A program made the translations under genes and the position numbers. From assembly GCA_023362775.1 (NCBI GenBank), contig JALMGJ010000003.1:75005355-75069354 (forward strand): 64,000 nucleotides of DNA. The letters are read 5' to 3'. Position 1 is the stretch's first letter. The number at the start of each line of letters is the position of its first letter. Under the pieces are notes generated by a model that did no database searches, was not told the DNA's origin, and worked only from the letters and a program-made list of their open reading frames with translations. The stretch comes from Charina bottae. Taxonomy: Eukaryota; Chordata; Lepidosauria; Squamata; Charinaidae. Below are positions 14,090-24,464 of the stretch, one piece after another.

Positions 14090-14260
14090 ATTTTATTTTA
14101 ATAAAATTTGTTAGTCTGGTATCACCTTTCCAGACTAACAAATTTTATTAAAAGGAATAAGCTTTCATGAGCTTGCTTTTGTCTTTTAATAAAAAGCTCA
14201 TGCTTTTTAATAAAACTTGTTAGTCTGAAAAGATGCTACCAGACTCCTTCATTTTTGGCT
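14090..14260. repeat. Interspersed repeat with internal 24-bp inverted repeat
   Basis: Arms at 14096-14119 and 14130-14153 are perfectly complementary (AATAAAATTTGTTAGTCTGG and its reverse complement) around a 10-nt loop. The TTTGTTAGTCTG and GCTACCAGACTCCTTC segments recur at 14210-14255, and this phrase is common in reptile genomes. The class is not determined. Confidence 0.6.
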
Positions 14261-14608
14261 ACCATAAACTCACCCAGCTCTCCTCTACAGTGTCTACACG
14301 TGGGAGTCAGAAATCCTTGCCAGCCTTATGCAAATCACCCAAAGTACCAGGAGATTATCTGTCCTATCCACTCTGCCATAGACTGTGAATTGTCCATTTT
14401 TCTAAATATCCAGTTAATGCAACGAGTTTTAAAAAAAAAAAAAGAAAATATTGAAATTCATGGGTTCTGATTCCATTTCCACTTTGATAGAAGTGCTGCA
14501 TACCTTTCAGTTGATGTATCAGCATGCAGAACTTGCTCATAATAATCTCTTTCTGCAGACATCTACAACATTATGATTTTTTAAACAAATTCCTTTCTAA
14601 GCACAACA

Positions 14609-14661
14609 GGGGGAGAGAGAGAGAGAGAGAGGGAGGGAGGGAGGGACGGAGAGAGAGAGAG
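14609..14661 (+). repeat. (GA)n/(GGGA)n microsatellite
   Basis: Purine-only tract of GA and GGGA units, interrupted once by a C near 14646. Confidence 0.95.
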
Positions 14662-14724
14662 ATTTTCGTTGGGAAATTAATTCCTGTCCTTTTGAATTTC
14701 CAGAAATGAAACAGAAGAGATGTC

Positions 14725-14970
14725 CTTGCATATACTATTTACCAGGCCCATAGAAGGCCTAGGCAGTGGTTTTGAAGGACAAAGGGAAGAGCCGCTACAA
14801 AGACAATGATCAGACAAGAGGGGCTTGAGCCCATTCCAAGAAACTAGTTTGAGTAAATGTCTCGGACTCCTCCCTAGTTCACACTAAGATAAAGGGAGTT
14901 GGGGGGGAGGGGGAAGCACATCCAGACTTGCAAGATTCTGTTACAATAAAAGTAATCCTGACCTATATGC
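14725..14970 (+). repeat. Dispersed LTR-like repeat, copy 1
   Basis: Diverged copy of the sequence at 37665-37890. Shared anchors are CTCCCTAGTT, GGAAGCACAT and CAGACTTGCAAGATTCTGTTAC, followed by an AATAAA signal within 10 nt. The polyadenylation signal near one end suggests a solo LTR of an endogenous retroelement, but no partner LTR, primer-binding site or target duplication was identified. Confidence 0.45.
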
Positions 14971-15959
14971 CATTGGTTTCTTAGTCTAGTCTACCTTATA
15001 GGGGCAACAGGGCCTCTGCAAAGTATCCCAGGAGGCACTATACTTCGGATCTATCCTGCAAAGCCACAGAACAGGTGCATCAAGGCCTTTGCAAGGTTTT
15101 CTGGCATGTGCCTGCCTGCATGGAAGATGCTTCTGCCAGGATATGGTTTAAACAGGCCTGCTGCTTACCCACACAAGAAATTGATTGTACATTTTATATT
15201 TGGCACATATTTAAAAGGTTTCCAGTTTTTCATCTGAAGTTTGCATCCAGAACCTGCTCCATTAGAACAGTTATTCCTTGGAACTTGCCTGCATGCCAGA
15301 TCATGCCACTCCTGAGCACCACCTTAATGATAATGAAAAAGGTTCTTGGTACTGGTTAGTATGTGCGCCTTTTTAGATCATTTGCACTATCAGCATCTTT
15401 GTAAAACACTATCACTTTTGCATTACTAAGGTTGTGGGTAGAATTTCAGTCTCAGGAACAGTAAAGGTCGGGACAGCGTGGGCTGTGTTCTGATTTGATG
15501 TCAGCCGTGGGCAAATAGCACTGTGTGTGTCTCCTGACTACAAACTACCCACTCACACAAGCATGGCAGCAAATTGCTCTTAGGAAAAGGGTGAATTGCC
15601 TGCTTGTAAGAAGATGTCAGTGAAGCTGGCAGCACTAAGATTTCTCCAATTTAGAGCATCTACATTTGGGCCTAGTTTAATGTTAGCATTTTCCAAAATA
15701 AGTTGGTAACATTTGTTTCATCCAGCAAAAGAGCCTTCTTTCTGTACTTCTCAGTCCCCAAACAACATACTAATTACTATTGCCTATCCTGTATGCTGCA
15801 TCCCAAGCAATCAACAAGTTGATTCCTGGGAGTGAAATATTTGCAGAGGTAGGTTATAGCATTCTTGGGTCAGGCACAGGACACTGCACAAGAGAATTTT
15901 ATCTAAATGAGATGACAGGAACCAGCGATCTTCACAGCTTTCTCTCTCTCTCAGTCACA

Positions 15960-16045
15960 TTGTTCGCTTAGCAGCTGTGTCGCTTAGCGACCATTTCATT
16001 GGAACCAATTACAGTCACTAAATGAGGACTATCTGTATTTTTCTC
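15960..16045. mobile_element. Fragment of TIR MITE (same family as 30669-31078)
   Basis: CGCTTAGCGACC and AATGAGGACTATCTGTA match the right-hand end of the MITE at 30669-31078 with scattered substitutions. Only about 85 bp remain. Confidence 0.6.
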
Positions 16046-16149
16046 CATGGGTAGGAGTTTGCTTGCCTAGTCATCCTTGTAAGTTAACACCTCTAATCTC
16101 ATCCAGATAACAAAATGTGTATCCTTCCAGAATAAAGGTTAAGATTATA

Positions 16150-16690
16150 ATAGATGGGGCTTGTAGTTGTGTTTGGATTAGCAGACTTGTAGTAGCATTT
16201 GGGTATGGGAAAAGCAGGAGTGGTAAGAGGCCTGGCACCTCCAAGGTCAGCAGTTGGCTTATCACTGCTAGTTAGTAAGGAATGTGAGAAAGGGAGTAGG
16301 GAACCGTTGGAGGCGAATGGAATTTTACTGTTAGATAGATTTAGCAGTTCAGGAGGGGATAGAGAAGAAGGGGGATTTTATCTTAGCATTTGCACGCTTT
16401 TTCTCAGACTGATCTTTGGCTTGGACCGAGCATCTGTATTAATAAAGTACTCTTCTACTTCACCTCATGGCGTGTAATTGAGAGTTCCTGAGTTAATATC
16501 TGTGTATCAGTTCATCAGAGAAAGATCAGTCTGTAAATTGCTACCTTACACGGAGACACCATGTCGACTGATGAAGGTCAGCAGGAAAACCCAAACCCTG
16601 GAGAGGCCTCTTTCGGGGCGGCAGAGCTGCCGGAGAGAGCGGCCAAACAAATTGCTAAAGAACATTTCAAAGTCGGTGGAGCGAGGAAGA
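16150..16690 (+). mobile_element. Possible LTR retroelement end with start of a short ORF
   Basis: The segment has a GGCTTGGACCGAGC block, an AATAAAG signal at 16440, then a leader and an ATG at 16560 opening a 46-codon frame rich in Glu, Gly and Ala that stops at 16701. This order resembles an LTR, leader and first codons of a gag-type gene of a Gypsy-like element, with the remainder missing. No protein match is claimed. It ends 250 bp before the NFASC exon-1 acceptor. Confidence 0.3.
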
Positions 16691-17038
16691 AGATATCATA
16701 ACGTTTTTGTAGCAACAAAATGCAAGTGGACTTGCATACTAAACGTATCTGCCCCTGCTTTGCTTTTTTTTAGATCAAAATTAACTGGGTGTTGTATTCT
16801 AAGTTTTCCTAGACCAAGGAAGTAATTGATTGTGTAATTTGTTTTTATGTTTGCCCTTTTCCAACAAAGATTTAGAAGAAATGAATGAGGCATAGATGAA
16901 TTTTAATAGTAGCTTATTAATTCTTCTTTCTTCTTTTTTGTAGTAATTCAAAACATCCTGCTATACTTCGGCAGTAAAGACACCACTTTGCCTTATTGGA
17001 GGAAATTGAGGACATAGAATCTTAGCCAAATATTCAAA

Positions 17039-17132
17039 ATGGTAATTCAGTGGTTTCTCCTAACCTATATGGGCGTGGTACTCGCTTCATATCTTCATCA
17101 CCTCATCAGAGCCATTGAAGTCCCACGGGATC
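17039..17132 (+). CDS. NFASC: NFASC coding exon 1: signal peptide and mature N-terminus
   Basis: The exon begins after a pyrimidine-rich acceptor (AG at 16942-16943), so 16944-17038 is 5' UTR, and ends at a GTAAGT donor at 17133. The ATG at 17039 is the only plausible start: an in-frame TAG lies about 20 nt upstream in the same UTR. It encodes 31 codons plus one base. Residues 1-24 are hydrophobic (WFLLTYMGVVLA, then LHHLI), as expected of a secretory signal peptide, followed by AIEVPRD, the conserved start of mature neurofascin. The LTY, LHHLI and AIEVP elements resemble the avian orthologue. The exon ends in phase 1. Signal cleavage after residue 24 is inference. Confidence 0.93.
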
Positions 17133-17547
17133 GTAAGTTCACTGATTTATACTTTATCAATTCATTTTACATCAAGCCTTCTCAGGCATGTTATCAGGAG
17201 TAACCTAGCAAGGAAGAGCAGAGATCTTGGGAAAAGGTGAAATCATAATCATCTACCATTAAACAAACAGTCTCTAGAATTTCAGTATAAATGAACCCGA
17301 TCATAGATTTATAGCAAGATAACATAGGGATACTCTTAGTATCACAGCGCTGTTGCTTAGATTTCTTCCTGAGCTGGTAGAGTTGGCCTTGGAGGTGTAG
17401 TGTTAATTACCTCAAATTAAATATATTGGGAGATTTAACAATCAATCAAGATATTCTTATTAAAAGCAGTTCACAGTTTCATGGAATCCATTACATTGGT
17501 GGACCTGTCTTAGTTACTATCTAACTCAACACATATAATGAGGCATA

Positions 17548-18222
17548 TGTCTATGAAGGTTCTCAGTCATCCAGGTGGAATTGTTTGTAGCTTGAATCAT
17601 GTCAACTGGATTTCTATTTTCTTAGTGGAAACGTTTCGCTCCTTATCCAAGGAGCTTCTTCAGTCTGAGCAAAGTTGGTAAGGGAATCCTAAATATGTTC
17701 CTAGGTAGCTGTGTGACCTTACACCTGGGGCTAGGTCATGGTTATATTGAGATGTAATTTTTAAGTCCTTTTATCATCTAAAGGAGGGTCGTTAAAATCA
17801 CCATGCTGCTGTTGAGCTTGTGAAATGGTCTTAATCTTCCTAGGCACAGAAGACAAAACGGGGAGGAAGATGGGGGAGAGTTTGTGCCTGAGGCCCTTGA
17901 ATAGAGGTGGGGGCCTCAGGCACAAACTCTCCCCCATCTTCCTCCCCGTTTTGTCTTCTGTGCCTAGGAAGATTAAGACCATTTCACAAGCTCAACAGCA
18001 GCATGGTGATTTTAACGACCCTCCTTTAGATGATAAAAGGACTTAAAAATTACATCTCAATATAACCATGACCTAGCCCCAGGTGTAAGGTCACACAGCT
18101 ACCTAGGAACATATTTAGGATTCCCTTACCAACTTTGCTCAGAGTGAAGAAGCTCCTTGGATAAGGAGCGAAACGTTTCCACTAAGAAAATAGAAATCCA
18201 GTTGACATGATTCAAGCTACAG
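17548..18222. mobile_element. Penelope-type foldback (family A, locus 1): 311-bp near-perfect palindrome
   Basis: Arms 17586-17896 and 17911-18221 are reverse complements over 311 bp with one mismatch (17663 against 18144) and no indel, around a 14-nt spacer. A 38-nt tail (17548-17585) extends the left arm only. A 13-bp direct repeat, ATAATGAGGCATA, flanks the whole at 17535-17547 and 18223-18235, so the palindrome inserted as one unit. The hammerhead-like motif is at 17632-17663 (minus) and 18144-18175 (plus). The mirrored 73-codon ORFs on both strands are a consequence of the palindrome. Assignment to PLEs rests on architecture and motif shared with the coding PLE at 19428. Confidence 0.85.
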
Positions 18223-18235
18223 ATAATGAGGCATA

Positions 18236-19415
18236 CTGTTGCTCTGTTTTTTACTGGCCAGGATGAAGGTGATCTGCAGTTATGAGTATTCAAAAGAATT
18301 CAGTTCCATATTCAGAATACCAAATAGGGTTTTTTGATATACCTTCTATTGAGAAGAAGGTACAGTATTTTAAAGGGCTTCCCCCTCAAAAACCAACAGA
18401 GTCCTGAATACTGTCAGAGAGTCTGCTACATATTTCTCCTCTGAGTTGGAAGGCTTATCCTTTGGCCAGGGGGTCCTGGAAATGAGGGTTACCATCAGAG
18501 TCTTCTGCTGCATTCTGAAAGGTACAAGTGCTGGAGATCATTCAACCGTGAATGTACTTTCTGAGGTAGGTTAAATTGACATCATCCATACATGCTGAGG
18601 TTGAGACTCACATTAAAAACTATATTGTTTCATCAGACCTGTATCGACTTTCTGCATAGTCTAGTCTCCACCTTCCAGATGTGTAGACTAACTCCCAGAA
18701 TTCTCAGTAATGGCCATGCTGGCTGAGAAATTGAAGTTCTCACATCTGTAGGGAAACCAAGGATGGAAAAGCTAATATAGCATGATTGCTCCATTCCATG
18801 ACCTAATCCAATATACCATTGTTTGAGAAGGTTGAAGTATTTAATGATAAACATACTGTCTGCCTAACATGGTCCTAGCTGAGTGATTGTTCTGCCAAGT
18901 GTCCAAGCAGTGATCAGGTGCTCAGACAATTGGTTCTTTTAGATCTAGAGACAATAAGCACACCAGTGGATAAAGAGAGTTTAAGCTTTATTATAAACTT
19001 AAGCAAACAAATTTAAACAGAAACACAGTTTAACCAGAAACACAGTTTAGGCAGATTAAACAAAAGCATAAAAAGCATAGCATAAAGAAAGGAAATCATA
19101 ACATACCAGGCAAGTTGAAACTCTATCCCCTTAAGCTGTCAGGAGCCTCTTGACCAAGACAGCGGAGATACCCCAGGATGGCTTAATTTCCACAGCACCC
19201 AGCGTGCAGGTCTGTGCAGAAGCTCCCAAACTCAAAAAACAATCCTAAGGGGTTTATCAAAGTCCAGCCCTAAAGCCTCGTGACCCTGTTTCCATGGTAC
19301 AGAGACTGCAGGGTCTGACCTTAACTGGATAGTTCCCAGGGTCTGGAGCACCTGTTTCCAAGAGCCTGGGAAACTATACAGATAAGCTAGTGCTTAACAA
19401 AAATGACCTTGGGGT
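18236..19415. other. Intron 1 segment without recognised genes
   Basis: No exon or clear element. Around 18660-18745 the phrases AACTCCCAGAATTCTCAG and GGCCATGCTGGCTGAGAA resemble a decayed copy of the palindromic hAT MITE seen intact at 29361. Confidence 0.4.
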
Positions 19416-19427
19416 TTTCTCTTATCT

Positions 19428-20918
19428 GTGGCTGTTGTGGGTCTTCCGGGCTGTGTGGCCGTGTTCTGGAAGTTGTGGTTCCTAACGTTTCGCCAGCATC
19501 TGTGGCCAGCATCTTCAGAGGGCAGGAGCACAGATAGAAGCAAAATCTCTGTGCCCAGGTAGAGTGGCAATGTTCTATTTATAGAGCTAAATTATAGGAG
19601 ATTAGGTGGGGTTTTTTGTTGTGTTGAAATGTTAATGAGTGGCTGATGAGCGTGATTAGCATGTTCATTGTGAGAAGTATTCCCATGTCCTGGTGGTTGG
19701 ACTGAGTTCGTTGACCTTTTGCAGGCTGTGTTTTTCAGGACTGGTAGCCAGGTTTTGCTAATTTTTAAACTTTCCTCTTTTTTATTGTAACTGTGCTGGT
19801 GTTTGTGAATTTCAAGGGCTTCTCTGTATAATCTGGTGTAGTGGCTTTTGGTGTTGTCCAGTATTTCTGTGTTTTCAAATAGGATTTTGTGTCCCGTTTG
19901 CTTGAGAGCATGTTCAGCTACTGAAGATTTTTCCGGTTGCTGTAGTCTGCAGTGTCTTTCATGTTCTTTTATCCTGGTGTGAATGCTTCGTTTTGTGGTT
20001 CCGATGTATACTTGTCCACAGCTGCATGGTATGCGGTATACTCCTGCAGCGGTGCGGGGGTCCCTTTTGTCTTTTGCTGATTTTAGCATTTGTTGTATTT
20101 TTCTGGTGGGTCTGAAGACTGTTTGAAAGTTGTGTTTTTCCATCAGTTTTCCCATGCGGTCAGTGACTCCTTTGATGTAGGGCAGGAATACTTTGTTTGT
20201 GGGGGGCTGTTTTTCTTCAGTTGGATGTTGTTTTCTTGGTTTGATGGCTCTTTTTATTTCATTCTTGGAATAGCCATTTGCCTGTAGGACCCAATTCAGA
20301 TGGTTAAGTTCATTGTTGAGAAATTGGGTTTCACAGTTTCGATTAGCACGATCCACCAAGGTTTTGATCATGCCTCTCTTTTGTCGTGGGTGGTGATTGG
20401 AATTTTTGTGTAGATATCAGTCCGTATGGGTGGGTTTTCTGTATACTTTGTGTCCTAGTTTGAGGTCCGGATTGCGTATGACCAGCGTATCTAAAAATGG
20501 AAGTTTGCCATCAGTTTCTTTTTCCATAGTGAATTGTATATTGGGGTGGATGCCGTTTAGGTGGTCCAGAAATTTCTCCAGTTCTTCTTCAGTATGACTC
20601 CAAATTGCGAAGGTGTCATCCACGAACCGGAACCAGACTGTTGGTGTAATGGGTGCCGATTCCAAAGCCTGTTTTTCAAAGTGTTCCATGTAAAAGTTTG
20701 CTATGACTGGGCTCAGGGGGCTTCCCATGGCAACGCCATCCATTGCCACTCTACCTGGGCACAGAGATTTTGCTTCTGTCTGTGCTCCTGCCCTCTGAAG
20801 ATGCTGGCCACAGATGCTGGCGAAACGTTAGGAACCACAACTTCCAGAACACGGCCACACAGCCCGGAAGACCCACAACAGCCATTGAACTCCGGCCGTG
20901 AAAGCATTCGACAATACA
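19428..20918 (-). mobile_element. Penelope-like retroelement with GIY-YIG nuclease and inverted terminal repeats (family B)
   Basis: On the minus strand one frame runs from about 20749 to 19592. It starts within the RT (DGVAMGSPLSPVIANFYMEH, then WFRFVDDTFAIW with the catalytic VDD, then KLPFLDTLV) and continues through AGVYRIPCSCGQVYIGTTKR, the GIY-YIG core, and IKEHERHC. The only break is one TGA at about 20416, in a context where CGA (Arg) is expected. The RT N-terminus is missing. Inverted arms of 144 bp lie at 19429-19572 and 20741-20884, with a further 34 bp on the right. Flanking 12-bp repeats TTTCTCTTATCT (19416-19427 and 20919-20930) are target-site duplications. Confidence 0.92.
19592..20749 (-). 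pseudogene. PLE polyprotein remnant: RT C-terminal part plus GIY-YIG endonuclease
   Basis: About 386 codons in one frame, interrupted by a single nonsense codon near 20416. Residues 1-110 cover RT motifs B to D (MGSPLSP, FVDD), residues about 120-250 a connector containing YIKGVTDRMGKLM, and then the endonuclease: GVYRIPCSCGQVYIG (the Tyr pair of GIY-YIG appears as GVY...YIG), RSIHTRIKEHERH with the conserved Arg, and SSVAEHALKQTGH. The absence of frameshifts suggests a fairly young copy. It is truncated at its 5' end exactly where the inverted arm begins, so it cannot encode a full RT. Confidence 0.9.
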
Positions 20919-20930
20919 TTTCTCTTATCT

Positions 20931-22340
20931 CTCCCTCCATTCCAAACAGAAATAAAAACAAGCCAGTTAAACATCAGTATAACTCAAAATAAACTCTAAT
21001 CTTCTTCGTGTGAGGGAGAAAATCAAAATATGTCACTTAAACTCCTCGAAATAACAATGGTCTTCCACGTTGCCACTACAGTGATGATGTGTAAGGTAAA
21101 TCAAATCAAGGATAATCTTGGTTATGTGAAACCAAGTTCCATTGTTCCATTGTTTTTTAGCAGGTTCCTCATCATGAACAGTTATATTGCAAGTAGGTAC
21201 AACTCAAACCATTCTGTATTTAACTCGAATCATGGTGTATTTAACTCAAATTTTGCTACATTAGGCTCCGTTCTTAACTATGGGTCATCTGTAAACTGGA
21301 TGTTATTAACCCAGAGACGACCTGGTACTACACCAGCCTCTCTTTGCCATAATTATTGAACAAAAAGTGAGAGAAAGCAGTATTAACAGATTTTTCAATC
21401 CCTAGATGGAACATGAAGGTTTTATTTGGAACTGCTTTTTGTTCTCATCTTGACACCTATGCTACCATATCCTAGCCTAGATTTCGAAAGAATACTCAGA
21501 TACATATTTCACATGTTTTCTCAGTATTAACTTTTCAAGAATGTTGTGTTCCCCCATTCCCTCCAAGGTCTGATGTAACTCCTAGAGCAGTGTTTCTCAA
21601 CCTTGGCCACTTGAAGATGTGTGGACTTCAACTCCCATCTTCAGTTCACCATTTCTTCCCTGGAAGTCCCCAATAAACCTTTTATTCCAATTTAACTGAT
21701 TCCAAAAGCAATTATTATCAGGGCTGTGCAATGCTTCCGATTCAGTGCTGCATTAACTGGCAAGCAGACAGGGGCTGTCTCAATGAAATGCCAACAGATG
21801 CTGCATTTATGTTCTCACCTACTCTGAAACAGTTTTTTTTAACTGAATCCAAAACATCACACAGCTATAATGATTACATAAATAATATCAAGGTCCTCAA
21901 ATAAATAGGTGACATTTGTACGTAGAAATGGCACAATTTGGCATATAAATGGTGCAGAGTGTTGGTATGGATTGACTGTTAAATGCACTGAAACATGGAA
22001 TAATTACTACTGATAATAATTGTATAGCCAGTAACTGAGACATCCTGATTATTCGGAGTCCTCCTCTGTCCCTCTCTGGCTTTCTACCTTTAGCAGACAC
22101 TGTACTTCAAGAGTATTATTTTTCAAGGTTTTAAACTTATTTTTATTAAAATAAATGTCAAATGGGCTATGATAACTTTAAGCAATATATACTTAAGATA
22201 TATAAATCATCATGTATATACTATCACAAGGCAAAATACTCATACTTGATGCCAGCCTTGTAACCACTTCAGTTAGTTGAAAGCTCTATATAACAACTGT
22301 GTATAGGCTAACAAGTTTAATCAAATGTGATGAATTTTCT
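20931..22340. other. Intron 1 segment; fragment of a palindromic MITE
   Basis: At 21596-21650 AGCAGTGTTTCTCAACCTTG and GATGTGTGGACTTCAACTCC match the left arm of the hAT MITE at 29361-29486. Nothing else was recognised. Confidence 0.5.
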
Positions 22341-22450
22341 TTAGTTTTTTATTTTATTTTATTTTATTTATTTATATTTCAAATTTAGTCACCGCCTATC
22401 TCACTCAAAGAGCGACTCTGGGCAGTTTACAATAAAACAAGAACACTAAT
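22341..22450 (-). mobile_element. L2-like LINE 3' tail
   Basis: TTTATTTATTTATA tract followed by GTCACCGCCTATCTC and GACTCTGGGCAGTTTACAAT, the standard tail of the family, read from the minus strand. Confidence 0.7.
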
Positions 22451-22975
22451 TAAAATACAATAAAAATCAAATTTTATTTTCTCACTGGGACTTACTGTCC
22501 AGTAAGAATGAACAGGATTGCTCTGCAATACATTCCTAAACATATTCACTCAGAAGTAGGTCTCTCTGTGATTAATAGACTTGCTTCCTAGGAAATGTAT
22601 TTACTATTGTAGCCTTAGATTTAATTCTAGTCAGATATATACGAGGATATGGACTGACAAAGTCTTGCCACTCCTGTGGACTAGTGTCATGATATCAGCC
22701 ATTGATAATGTACATTATAGACTGCAAGTTCCCTATGATCCCATTTCATGCAGACCTTAACCTAGTTTCATGCAATGAGGGAGCAAGAAAGGAAGGCATT
22801 GAAAAGAGAGAGAAGGAAGTGGCAAATAGAGAGGAAAAAATGGTGAACTGCAAGAAAGAGGTAAGGTATTGCAGAAGCAGAGAGATGGGACTGGTGTAAA
22901 AAGAAAAGAAGTAGCCTCAGACTTCACTGGTTTTGGTCCCAGCCATTTTTGCCTCCAGCCCCAAACATACATGCA

Positions 22976-23490
22976 TACATACATTTATTTATATTGATTT
23001 ATATGGCTGCCCATCTTAACAATGTGACTCTGGGTGGCTAAAAGAATTAAAATATAAATATAATATATACTATATAAAAAAATTAAAAGCTACCATTCCC
23101 AACCAACACCCAAAATCACCTTTATGATTGTAAGCTGCCCAGAGTCACTTGTTGAGATGGGCGGCAATAGAAATTAAACAAATAAATAAAATAAAACACC
23201 ATTCATCAATAGTGGGGGCTCACTTACTCTCCTGGCCGTCATGCATGGGAAAACAGCCATGTCTTCAAGGCTGTCCAAAATGTGAGCAGAGTCCAAGCCA
23301 ATCAAACCTCAAGCAGTATGGTGTTTTAGAGGGCGGGCACAGCTACGGAAAAGGCACACTTCCTAGGTCCTGCCATATGACAATCCCTAATAGATGGGAC
23401 CCGGAGCATGCCCCTCCTGCCCAACGTAATGGGATGGGTATAAAAAGTGAGAGTAAGGCGGTCCCTCAAAAACCCTGGAATCTCTGAAGA
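22976..23490 (-). mobile_element. Composite of L2-like LINE fragments in both orientations
   Basis: 22976-23060 is a minus-strand tail (TTTATTTATATTGATTTATA, then CTGCCCATCTTAAC). 23127-23192 is a plus-strand tail (GCTGCCCAGAGTCAC, GAGATGGGCGGCAATA, then AAATAAATAAAA). 23195-23490 is minus-strand body with GAGGGCGGGCACAGCTACGG and GGGACCCGGAGCATGCC. The simplest reading is a plus tail nested in an older minus copy. Confidence 0.65.
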
Positions 23491-24165
23491 AATATGATCC
23501 TCCACAAGAAAAATGCTTTCCTGAATAAGTATATAATTCTGATTTTGTTAGTGATAGAAAGTTGGATTCACTTTTATTGGTTTTACTTAAAGATGAAGCA
23601 TTTTCTGTTCTCCATGCTGCCAAACAGTAGGGGGCTGGTTGCTGAATCATTGATAACTAAAAGTCTACTGAATTAATATTTTTTAATCCATAGAGTCTAT
23701 ATAGGAGATTCTCTGTGATAATCAAGAAAGGCTCGTTAATTTTTTTTTCTTTTGGGTAGAAGCTGTCATTAAGAAACATGCAGATGTAAAGTCCAGGAAA
23801 AAATAATAATACTACTTTATTATTGGGAAGACAACTCCAGAATTATTTATGGGTTGTTTCTCATCAGTCGTGTCTTTCTTCAAGATTCCATATTTATTAA
23901 ATATAAAGAGGGATGAAGGATGCCTATTTTAATTCATAACATTGTCCTTTACTATGCATTGCAGAATTTATCATGATTTCAGCTGCATATTTTAAGTACT
24001 GTACAATCTACTTGCATCTGGAACTTTGCTAACCTTTAGGAGATACTCTTTCATACAGCCCAATGGAACAAGTAAGACTCATCAGGATCTGGTCCCAGAT
24101 TGGGAAAGACTAGATAACACAAATAGCATTATTGATGGCATTATTTTCATAGATGTTGCATAGAA

Positions 24166-24456
24166 CAGGGGTACCCAACCTTTTTGGCACCAGGAACTGG
24201 TCGTGGAAGACAATTTTTCCACGGACCGTGGGGGCAGGGTTTGCAGGCAGGAACCAATCGCATGGACCGGGGGTGGGGTTTGCAGACGGGAGCCAATTGC
24301 GTGGACTGTGGGGGCGGGGTTTGCAGGCAGGAGCCAATCGCGCAGACCGTGGGGGCAGGGTCTGCAGGCAGGAGCCAACTGCGTGGACCACCACTGCTCA
24401 CCTGCTGTGCTGCCCACTTCCTAACAGGCCGCGGCCCACAGGTTGGGGACCCCTGT
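24166..24456. mobile_element. hAT-type MITE with an internal 41-bp minisatellite
   Basis: Ends AGGGGTACCCAACC and GGTTGGGGACCCCTG are imperfect terminal inverted repeats typical of hAT (Charlie-like) elements. CATAGAAC flanks at 24159-24166 and 24457-24464, an 8-bp target duplication as expected for hAT (the boundary may shift by one base). Between them, 24224-24388 is about four units of roughly 41 bp built on GGGGTTTGCAGGCAGGAGCC and AATCGCGTGGACCGTG. The GC-rich ORFs in every frame here are by-products of this repeat. Confidence 0.88.
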
Positions 24457-24464
24457 CATAGAAC

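Noticed and set aside
17761..18046. Two 73-codon ORFs of almost identical sequence on opposite strands
   Set aside because: They are mirror images created by the palindrome (coordinates sum to 35807) and read through non-coding PLE end sequence.
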